NCBI RefSeq assembly: GCF_001514115.1
Contig: NZ_KQ948462.1
Location: forward strand, 62,001 to 126,000
Source of the DNA: Streptomyces olivochromogenes
Lineage (GTDB): Bacteria; Actinomycetota; Actinomycetes; Streptomycetales; Streptomycetaceae
Direction: 5' to 3'
DNA length: 64,000 nucleotides
Part shown: positions 1 to 6,600 of the stretch, in pieces
How the letters are laid out: each line of letters begins with the position of its first letter
How positions within the stretch are numbered: the first letter of the stretch is position 1
Notes under the pieces: generated by a model
Database searches by the model: none
Seen by the model: the letters and a program-made list of their open reading frames with translations, nothing else
What the model was told of the DNA's origin: nothing
Made by a program: the position numbers and the translations under genes

Positions 1-315
1 GTCGCTGTCGACGACCGGAGCCGTGTAGAGCCCGTGCACCCGGCTCGCGGCGGCCACCTCGGCCTGGAACCGCTTCCGGAACTCGGCGTTCTCGGCCAGC
101 TCCGGCCGGATCACCTTGACCGCGACGGCCCGCCCGCCCGGCGTGTGCGAGAGATAGACCCGCCCCATGCCTCCGGACCCGAGCCGTGCCACCAGTCGGT
201 AGCCACCGACGACCCGAGGATCGCCGTCCTCCAGAGGCTGGAAACTCTCCGCATCGGCCCCACCGTCGCTCAACACGCCCCACTCCACCCCGAGATCCGT
301 TCTGTGGTGCCCCAT
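1..315 (-). CDS. Serine/threonine protein kinase, N-terminal part
   Basis: This is the amino-terminal 105 residues of a Hanks-type (PknB-like) serine/threonine kinase; the rest lies outside the window. An acidic segment of about 35 residues comes first. The kinase fold then starts with YRLVARLGSGGMGRVYL, which carries the glycine-rich ATP loop, followed by the AVAVKV strand with the ATP-anchoring lysine and the start of the C-helix region (FRKRFQAEVAAASRV). The start is ATG at 315, and the 116-base gap to miaB, read on the other strand, holds both promoters. Substrate and any extracellular sensor domain cannot be judged. The family is certain and the start is moderately sure. Confidence 0.9.
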   Translation of the reverse strand, partial: MGHHRTDLGVEWGVLSDGGADAESFQPLEDGDPRVVGGYRLVARLGSGGMGRVYLSHTPGGRAVAVKVIRPELAENAEFRKRFQAEVAAASRVHGLYTAPVVDSD

Positions 316-431
316 TGCATCACGGGCCCCCTCGGCCCGGTGGCGACGGCTGCCGACCTCGTGGTCGGGCCCGGCCCGCTCCTCGAAACCCTCGGGCAGG
401 GGCTCTCCCGGAACCGCCTACCCTTGGAGGC

Positions 432-1961
432 ATGACCAGCAGCAGCGACCGGAGTCAGGCAGTGGACGTTCAGGAACCCAAGACCTATGAGGTGCGCACC
501 TACGGGTGCCAGATGAACGTCCACGACTCCGAACGGCTCTCCGGGCTCCTCGAAGGCGCCGGTTACGTGCGCGCGCCCGAAGGGTCCGACGGTGACGCGG
601 ACGTCGTCGTCTTCAACACCTGCGCCGTCCGGGAGAACGCCGACAACAGGCTGTACGGCAACCTCGGCCGCCTCGCGCCGATGAAGACGAAGCGCCCCGG
701 GATGCAGATCGCCGTCGGCGGCTGCCTGGCCCAGAAGGACCGCGACACCATCGTGAAGAAGGCGCCCTGGGTGGACGTCGTCTTCGGTACGCACAACATC
801 GGCAAGCTGCCGGTCCTCCTGGAGCGCGCCCGCGTGCAGGAAGAGGCGCAGGTCGAGATCGCCGAGTCGCTGGAGGCGTTCCCTTCCACGCTGCCGACCC
901 GCCGCGAGAGCGCGTACGCGGCCTGGGTCTCCATCTCCGTGGGCTGCAACAACACCTGCACCTTCTGCATCGTCCCGGCGCTGCGCGGCAAGGAGAAGGA
1001 CCGCAGGACGGGCGACATCCTCGCGGAGATCGAGGCACTGGTCGGCGAGGGCGTCTCCGAGATCACACTGCTCGGGCAGAACGTCAACGCGTACGGCAGC
1101 GACATCGGCGACCGCGAGGCGTTCAGCAAGCTGCTGCGGGCCTGCGGGCAGATCGAGGGCCTGGAGCGGGTCCGGTTCACCTCCCCGCACCCCCGTGACT
1201 TCACCGACGACGTCATCGCCGCCATGGCCGAGACTCCGAACGTGATGCCGCAGCTGCACATGCCGCTGCAGTCCGGTTCGGACCCGGTCCTGAAGGCGAT
1301 GCGCCGGTCCTACCGACAGGACCGCTACCTCGGGATCATCGAGAAGGTGCGCGCCGCCATTCCGCACGCCGCCATCACGACCGACATCATCGTGGGCTTC
1401 CCCGGCGAGACCGAGGAGGACTTCGAGCAGACCATGCACGTGGCGCGGGAGGCCCGCTTCTCGGCGGCGTTCACGTTCCAGTACTCCAAGCGCCCCGGCA
1501 CCCCGGCCGCCACCATGGAGGACCAGGTCCCCAAGGAGGTCGTCCAGGCGCGCTACGAGCGTCTCGTCGCCCTCCAGGAGCAGATTTCCTGGGACGAGAA
1601 CAAGAAGCAGGTCGGCCGCACCCTGGAGCTGATGGTCGCCGAGGGCGAGGGCCGCAAGGACGGCGCCACCCACCGCCTCTCCGGCCGTGCCCCCGACAAC
1701 CGCCTGGTCCACTTCACCAAGCCCGACCAGGAAGTACGCCCCGGTGACGTGGTCACCGTCGAGGTCACCTACGCCGCCCCGCACCACCTGCTCGCCGAGG
1801 GCGCCGTCCTGGACGTGCGCCGCACGCGCGCGGGGGACGCCTGGGAGAAGCGCAACGCGGCCGAGGCGCCGAAGCCCGCCGGTGTGATGCTGGGGCTGCC
1901 GAAGATCGGCGCCCCGGAGCCGCTGCCGGTCGCCACCGGCAGCGGGTGCGGCTGCGACTGA
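432..1961 (+). CDS. miaB: tRNA-2-methylthio-N6-dimethylallyladenosine synthase MiaB
   Basis: Radical-SAM methylthiotransferase that converts i6A37 to ms2i6A37 in tRNAs reading UNN codons, so it acts on the product of miaA found downstream. The 509-residue length is usual. The UPF0004 domain shows its three cluster cysteines in YGCQMN (about residue 26), NTCAVRENA (about 64) and GGCLAQ (about 98). The radical-SAM triad is CNNTCTFC at about residues 172-179, and a C-terminal TRAM domain covers roughly residues 385-455. The protein ends in a small GCGCD cysteine motif. The chosen ATG lies only one base after a GGAGG, which is unusually close; GTG at 462 is an alternative that keeps all motifs. 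Confidence 0.96.
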   Translation: MTSSSDRSQAVDVQEPKTYEVRTYGCQMNVHDSERLSGLLEGAGYVRAPEGSDGDADVVVFNTCAVRENADNRLYGNLGRLAPMKTKRPGMQIAVGGCLAQKDRDTIVKKAPWVDVVFGTHNIGKLPVLLERARVQEEAQVEIAESLEAFPSTLPTRRESAYAAWVSISVGCNNTCTFCIVPALRGKEKDRRTGDILAEIEALVGEGVSEITLLGQNVNAYGSDIGDREAFSKLLRACGQIEGLERVRFTSPHPRDFTDDVIAAMAETPNVMPQLHMPLQSGSDPVLKAMRRSYRQDRYLGIIEKVRAAIPHAAITTDIIVGFPGETEEDFEQTMHVAREARFSAAFTFQYSKRPGTPAATMEDQVPKEVVQARYERLVALQEQISWDENKKQVGRTLELMVAEGEGRKDGATHRLSGRAPDNRLVHFTKPDQEVRPGDVVTVEVTYAAPHHLLAEGAVLDVRRTRAGDAWEKRNAAEAPKPAGVMLGLPKIGAPEPLPVATGSGCGCD

Positions 1962-2012
1962 CCCTGGGACGGGGGGCTCCTGGAGCGACCGCGCGGGGTT
2001 ACGCTGCCGATC

Positions 2013-2732
2013 ATGCTTGTAGCCGCCGCAGTCTGCCCCTGTCCGCCGCTGCTCGTCCCCGAGGTCGCCGCCGGAGCGGCACCGGAACTGGCCGCCGCGC
2101 GCGCGGCCTGCACGGACGCGCTGGGGGTGCTGGCCGCCTCGCGCCCCGACCTGCTGGTCGTCGTCGGGCCCGCCGAACAGAGCGGGCGCGGGTCGTACCC
2201 GCAGGGGGCGCCGGGCTCGTTCCGTGGGTTCGGTGTGGACCTCGACGTGCGCCTCGGGGGAGGGGCGTCGCTTGTCGCGGCGCCGGAGCGCCCGCTTCCG
2301 CCCTCGCTCGCCGTCGCCGCCTGGCTGCTGGAGCGCACGGGCTGGTCCGACGCCCCTGTCGAAGGCCTTGGGGTGGGAGAACCTCTCGAGGCCGAGCGCT
2401 GCGTCTGGGCCGGGGCGGGGATCGTCGCGCGGGCCGACCGGGTGGCCCTGCTGGTGATGGGCGACGCCAGCGCGTGCCGGACGCTCAAGGCACCCGGCTA
2501 TCTCGACGAACGCGCGGCGGGCTTCGACGCGGAGGTCGCGCGGGCGCTGGGCGCGGCGGACGTGGCGGCCCTGAAGGCGCTGGACGCCGAGCTGGCGTAC
2601 GAACTGAAGGTCTCCGGGCGGGCCCCCTGGCAGGTCCTCGCGGGCGCGGCCGAGGGTGCGGACCTGGGCGGCGCCCTGCTGTACGAGGACGCGCCGTACG
2701 GGGTGGGGTACATGGTGGCGGCCTGGTCCTAG
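2013..2732 (+). CDS. Class III extradiol dioxygenase-like (LigB/Memo fold) protein
   Basis: A 239-residue conserved Streptomyces protein resembling the subunit-B fold of class III extradiol dioxygenases. The N-terminal MLVAAAVCPCPPLLVPEVA and the LLVVVGPAEQ segment look like the opening strands of that fold. The metal-binding histidines of true ring-cleaving enzymes are not evident, so a dioxygenase reaction should not be assumed. It lies 51 bases after miaB on the same strand and is probably cotranscribed. The ATG start is supported by homologue-like length; no strong ribosome site is visible. Its TAG stop lies inside the first unit of a short tandem repeat (see 2725-2800). Confidence 0.7.
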   Translation: MLVAAAVCPCPPLLVPEVAAGAAPELAAARAACTDALGVLAASRPDLLVVVGPAEQSGRGSYPQGAPGSFRGFGVDLDVRLGGGASLVAAPERPLPPSLAVAAWLLERTGWSDAPVEGLGVGEPLEAERCVWAGAGIVARADRVALLVMGDASACRTLKAPGYLDERAAGFDAEVARALGAADVAALKALDAELAYELKVSGRAPWQVLAGAAEGADLGGALLYEDAPYGVGYMVAAWS

Positions 2733-2800
2733 GGGGCGCGAGGTCTTAGGGGTTCCGCGGTCCTAGGAAGGTCCTTCTGCGGTCCTAGGGGGCCTAGCGG
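2725..2800. repeat. Degenerate tandem repeat over the stop codon of the dioxygenase-like gene
   Basis: About five to six decaying copies of GGTCCTAGGGGG, irregularly spaced by 11-17 bases. The first copy contains the TAG stop of the upstream gene, and later copies retain TAG or TTAG. No coding potential. The gap to 3002 otherwise holds only G+C-rich sequence and a short AT-rich GATATATACCGATATATG motif near 2982-2999. Confidence 0.6.
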
Positions 2801-3002
2801 TTCCAGCCCGGTCCCAGGGCTCCGCCCGAGAAGGCCGTCGGCCGACAGAGCCGAGCCTCGATACGGCCGAACGGCCGACTGGACACGGTGGCCCGGACAC
2901 GGCAGCGCGGACATGGCGGCCCGGACACGGCGGACGGCCGGGAGCCCGGTGCGCTCCGCGGCCGTCCGCCGATGTGTGCCGATATATACCGATATATGCC
3001 CG

Positions 3003-3266
3003 TCAGGGCGCCGGAGGCGGTGGGGGCATGTCCGGCGGCGGCGTGGCGCCGTCGGTTTCCTTGTGCGCGAGTCGGTCCATGGCGCCCTTGGCCTTGCCGG
3101 TGCCCGTCTGGATCTTGTCGCTGTACTTGCCCTTGGTCTTTTCGTCGACCACCTTCGCGGCCTTGTCGAGACCGTGTGTGACCTTGTCCCCGTGCTGCTG
3201 CGCGAGGTCTGAGACCTTGTCCTTGGCGGGTGCCAGTTTGGCTTTCAAATTGTCCAGGAGACTCAT
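3003..3266 (-). CDS. MT0933-like antitoxin family small protein
   Basis: An 87-residue, lysine-rich, highly charged protein (MSLLDNLKAKLAPAKDKVSD onwards) ending in a proline tail (PPPDMPPPPPAP). It resembles the Rv0909/MT0933 antitoxin family, named after a mycobacterial toxin-antitoxin pair. The only neighbour in the operon is the 97-residue acidic protein upstream, 24 bases away, which does not look like a toxin. A toxin function is therefore not supported here, and the CsbD-like or stress-protein appearance leaves room for another role. A purine-rich AAGGTGG precedes the ATG at 3266. Confidence 0.65.
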   Translation of the reverse strand: MSLLDNLKAKLAPAKDKVSDLAQQHGDKVTHGLDKAAKVVDEKTKGKYSDKIQTGTGKAKGAMDRLAHKETDGATPPPDMPPPPPAP

Positions 3267-3290
3267 GGTCCACCTTCCCTCGCGGGACAG

Positions 3291-3584
3291 TTACGTGCGG
3301 GCGCTTTCGCCGGCCTCGTTGTCCGCGGCCTTTTCGGCGGTCTGCTGCTGGGGGATCTCGACGTCATCCTTGGCGGTGGCCTCCGCGGGCTCGGTCGCCG
3401 CGGCCCCGCCTTCGCTCCCGGAGCCTCCCGGGCTCTCGGAGCCTTCGGACTTCTCGGTCGAACCCTTCGCCTCCTCCGTCACCTTCGCCTCGGTATCGGC
3501 CGTTTGTGTGTCGGCCTGCACCGCGGCGGTTGACGCCTCCTCCGCAGCCTTCGACCTTCCAAGAAGTCGTGCAAAAACGCCCAT
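3291..3584 (-). CDS. Small acidic low-complexity protein of unknown function
   Basis: A 97-residue protein beginning MGVFARLLGRSKAAEEA and continuing as an acidic, Ser/Gly/Glu/Ala/Thr-rich disordered chain. I do not recognise it. Only the first 12 residues could form an amphipathic or basic anchor. The ATG at 3584 is preferred over a GTG two codons earlier because GGAG lies five bases before it. It is first in a two-gene operon with the antitoxin-like protein and divergent from miaA. Confidence 0.6.
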   Translation of the reverse strand: MGVFARLLGRSKAAEEASTAAVQADTQTADTEAKVTEEAKGSTEKSEGSESPGGSGSEGGAAATEPAEATAKDDVEIPQQQTAEKAADNEAGESART

Positions 3585-3767
3585 ATCCACTCCATACGTT
3601 ACTCGTGAGGGCGAAATTCCGCGTCACCCGGTGCGTCCCATTGCGTCGCACGGGTCACCGGCTCTCGAAAACCGGCGGCTGGAACCTCGCAACAGGCAAC
3701 GACCCCGGGCCCGTGTCGTCACGTAGCTCGTTCGAGAAGAGGCCCCGAGGTTTGCGAGACTGGGGCG

Positions 3768-4706
3768 GTGAGTAGCGCACCCCCCGCCCCCCGGGTCATC
3801 GCCGTCGTAGGACCGACCGCCGCAGGAAAGTCCGATCTGGGCGTATACCTCGCCCAACGGCTCGGCGGCGAGGTCGTCAACTCCGACTCCATGCAGTTGT
3901 ACCGAGGGATGGACATCGGTACCGCCAAGCTGACGCCGCAGGAGCGCGGCGGGATCCCGCACCACCTCCTGGACATCTGGGACGTGACCGTCACGGCCAG
4001 CGTCGCCGAGTACCAGCGGCTCGCCCGCGCCCGCATCGACGCGCTGCTCGCCGACGGCCGCTGGCCGATCCTGGTGGGCGGCTCCGGGCTGTACGTCCGT
4101 GGGGCCGTCGACAATCTGGAGTTCCCCGGCACCGACCCCGAGGTGCGGGCCCGGCTGGAGGAGGAGCTCGCGCTGCGTGGCTCCGGAGCGCTGCACGTGC
4201 GTCTGGCCACGGCCGATCCGGAGGCCGCGCAAGCGATCCTGCCCAGCAACGGCCGCCGTATCGTCCGGGCCCTCGAGGTCATCGAGATCACCGGAAAGCC
4301 CTTCACCGCCAACCTCCCCGGCCACGACTCCGTCTACGACACCCTGCAGATCGGCGTCGACGTCACGCGCCCCGAGCTCGACGACCGCATCGCGCGCCGC
4401 GTCGACCGCATGTGGGAGGCGGGGCTCGTCGACGAGGTGCGTGCGCTGGAGGCGCACGGACTGCGTGAGGGGCGTACGGCATCGCGTGCGCTCGGGTACC
4501 AGCAAGTGCTCGCGGCGCTCGCCGGGGAGTGCACCGACGCCGAGGCGCGCGCGGAGACCGTACGCGCCACCAAACGCTTCGCGCGGCGTCAGGACTCCTG
4601 GTTCCGGCGCGATCCCCGGGTGCACTGGCTGAGCGGCGCTGCGGCGGATCTCACAGAACTCCCGCAGCTCGCCCTGGCGTTGGTCGAACGACCGGTCACA
4701 GCCTGA
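3768..4706 (+). CDS. miaA: tRNA dimethylallyltransferase MiaA
   Basis: Transfers the dimethylallyl group from DMAPP to N6 of A37 in tRNA, the step before MiaB. It has 312 residues, the normal size. The N-terminal P-loop-like VVGPTAAGKSDLG, the NSDSMQLYRGMDIGTAK segment and DIWDVTVTASVAEYQ are the standard MiaA motifs. The C-terminal region carries the conserved RALGYQQ and the basic RQDSWFRRDP tRNA-binding stretch. Start is GTG at 3768 with only a weak purine-rich upstream sequence. An imperfect hairpin lies in the divergent gap near 3630-3660. miaA is followed by a small membrane protein gene and dapF on the same strand. Confidence 0.96.
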   Translation: MSSAPPAPRVIAVVGPTAAGKSDLGVYLAQRLGGEVVNSDSMQLYRGMDIGTAKLTPQERGGIPHHLLDIWDVTVTASVAEYQRLARARIDALLADGRWPILVGGSGLYVRGAVDNLEFPGTDPEVRARLEEELALRGSGALHVRLATADPEAAQAILPSNGRRIVRALEVIEITGKPFTANLPGHDSVYDTLQIGVDVTRPELDDRIARRVDRMWEAGLVDEVRALEAHGLREGRTASRALGYQQVLAALAGECTDAEARAETVRATKRFARRQDSWFRRDPRVHWLSGAAADLTELPQLALALVERPVTA

Positions 4707-4808
4707 TCACGTCATGGCATCGGGACGCTCCGGCCGCCGTCCGGGCCTTCGGCGCCGTGCCATCATCGAGCTTCGATCGACCAAGTGGAGTCCGAGTTGG
4801 GAGGGCGC

Positions 4809-5426
4809 GTGGCGATGGAGGCCGGCCCTCGCGACACCGCACAGGACGCGGAGCACGACACCGCGCAGGAGCAGCAGAAACCGCAGGAGCAGCAGAAACC
4901 GCAGGAACGGCTGGAACCGCTGGAACGTCAGGATTTCGTCGCAGATCGACCGGGCCCTGACGGGGACCTGCTGGGCGGCGACGGTGAGCGGCTCGGTGTC
5001 GACGGTGTTCCGCTGAGTTCCGACGGGCCCGACGAGTCTTCCGGCGGTGTGAGCGCCGACGGGCCGACGCCGGACGAGATGGTGCCGGCCGAGGTCGAGG
5101 TCGAGCTGCGCCCGCAGCGTCGACTGCGGATCTGGCAGCTCGCGCCGATCGTGATCCTGGCCGCGACGGGCTCCCTGATGTTCGCCTTCCCGCTCGCCTT
5201 CGAGTTCGGTGACGGCGGTGCGGTGGTCGCCATGCTCGGCCTGCTGATCTGCTCGTGCGCCGCGGGCTGGGGCATGATGGCCGCCCGCCGGGTCGGCTAC
5301 GTCTGGCCGGGTCTGCCGCCGCGGGGCACCGGCCGCCGTCTGGACTGGCGTGTCGTGCTCGCGTACGTCGTGGTGGTCGCGGCCGTGGCGGTACTCGCCG
5401 TCGGGCGCGTCGCCCGCCTCCGCTGA
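4809..5426 (+). CDS. Membrane protein with disordered acidic N-terminus
   Basis: About 205 residues: a long, acidic, glutamine-rich cytoplasmic region, including direct repeats of QQKPQE, followed by three hydrophobic helices (IVILAATGSLMFAFPLAFEF; AVVAMLGLLICSCAAGWGMM; VVLAYVVVVAAVAVLAVGRV). It is conserved in position between miaA and dapF in Streptomyces, but its function is unknown. Start choice: GGGAGGG lies at 4799-4805, favouring GTG 4809 (4-base gap) or ATG 4815 (10-base gap) over the in-frame GTG at 4785. Confidence 0.75.
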   Translation: MAMEAGPRDTAQDAEHDTAQEQQKPQEQQKPQERLEPLERQDFVADRPGPDGDLLGGDGERLGVDGVPLSSDGPDESSGGVSADGPTPDEMVPAEVEVELRPQRRLRIWQLAPIVILAATGSLMFAFPLAFEFGDGGAVVAMLGLLICSCAAGWGMMAARRVGYVWPGLPPRGTGRRLDWRVVLAYVVVVAAVAVLAVGRVARLR

Positions 5427-5490
5427 GGGCCGCCGTCAGCTGGGCCCCTGCCCGCACCGGGGTGTCGGACCGACCCCGTAGGATCGAGGA

Positions 5491-6360
5491 ATGAGCACGC
5501 GGATCGCCTTCCTCAAGGGTCACGGGACCGAGAACGACTTCGTGATCGTCCCGGACCCGGAGAACGCCATCGACCTGCCCCCGACCGCCGTGGCCGCCCT
5601 GTGCGACCGCCGCGCGGGCATCGGTGGCGACGGTCTGCTGCATGTCGTCCGGTCCGCCGCCCACCCCGAGGCCGAGGAGATGGCGGCCGAAGCGGAGTGG
5701 TTCATGGACTACCGCAACGGCGACGGCTCGGTCGCGGAGATGTGCGGCAACGGAGTGCGGGTGTTCGCGCGCTACCTCCAGCGTGCCGGACACGTGGCAG
5801 AGGGAGACATCGCGGTCGCCACGCGCGGGGGCGTGAAGAGCGTGCACCTCGCGAAGGACGGCTCCGTCACCGTCGGCATGGGCAAGGCGGTCCTCCCCGA
5901 AGGGGACGTCACCGTGAGCGTCGGCGAGCGCAGCTGGCCCGCGCGCAACGTCAACATGGGCAACCCGCACGCCGTCGCCTTCGTGGACGACCTCGCACAC
6001 GCCGGCAACCTGTTCACGCCGCCGCCGTTCGCTCCGGCCGCGGCCTACCCGGACGGGGTGAACGTCGAATTCGTGGTCGACCGGGGGCCGCGGCACGTCG
6101 CCGTGCGCGTCCACGAGCGCGGCTCCGGGGAGACCCGTTCGTGCGGCACGGGCGCGTGCGCCGTGGCCGTCGCGGCGGCCCGCCGCGACGGAGCCGACCC
6201 GGCCGTGACGGGGACTCCGTCGACGTACACCGTCGACGTGCCCGGCGGCCGCCTGGTGATCACCGAGGGCCCGGACGGCGAGATCGAGATGACCGGCCCC
6301 GCGGTGATCGTCGCCGAGGGCGAGTTCGACGCGGAGTGGCTGGACACCGTCCCGTTCTGA
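5491..6360 (+). CDS. dapF: Diaminopimelate epimerase DapF
   Basis: Interconverts LL- and meso-diaminopimelate in the lysine and peptidoglycan pathway; Streptomyces uses LL-DAP in its wall, so the enzyme mainly supplies lysine. It has 289 residues. The two catalytic cysteines are in MCGNGVRVFARYL and SCGTGACAVAVAA, one in each of the two pseudo-symmetric halves. The N-terminal FLKGHGTENDFVIV and the NMGNPHAVAF segment are also typical. The ATG follows a GGATCGAGGA stretch that can act as ribosome site. Sure. Confidence 0.96.
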   Translation: MSTRIAFLKGHGTENDFVIVPDPENAIDLPPTAVAALCDRRAGIGGDGLLHVVRSAAHPEAEEMAAEAEWFMDYRNGDGSVAEMCGNGVRVFARYLQRAGHVAEGDIAVATRGGVKSVHLAKDGSVTVGMGKAVLPEGDVTVSVGERSWPARNVNMGNPHAVAFVDDLAHAGNLFTPPPFAPAAAYPDGVNVEFVVDRGPRHVAVRVHERGSGETRSCGTGACAVAVAAARRDGADPAVTGTPSTYTVDVPGGRLVITEGPDGEIEMTGPAVIVAEGEFDAEWLDTVPF

Positions 6361-6553
6361 ACGGACGTCCCGGGCGATGTCGTAACCCCGGTTCCTTCCA
6401 AAACCTCGCGTCCGTAAACCCCCTGAACCTTCGCTCGAATGGGTGATCCGTTTCACGCTCGGCGAGAGGCGGTCAGCCGGGCGTGGTGGGCTCGGTAGCA
6501 TCAAGCACCGGCCCGGACGGGGGAATCGAGACCAACCCCTGAGCCGCGTACGC

Positions 6554-6600
6554 CATGGGGCACCCCGTCCGCCGGTCTACGCAGCCGGAGGTGCCCCATG
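6554..6600 (+). promoter_or_regulatory. Inverted repeat burying the rshA start codon
   Basis: CATGGGGCACC at 6554-6564 and GGTGCCCCATG at 6590-6600 are perfect 11-base complements. Inner CCGG/CCGG pairing can extend the stem. The right arm contains the last two bases of the GGAGG ribosome site (6587-6591) and the whole ATG of rshA. In the mRNA this hairpin would block initiation, suggesting translational control or a protein-binding leader. This is seen in sequence only; function is inferred. Confidence 0.6.

Noticed and set aside
2013..2732. Naming the protein a catechol dioxygenase
   Set aside because: Fold-level resemblance only; metal ligands are not evident and no aromatic pathway genes are near.
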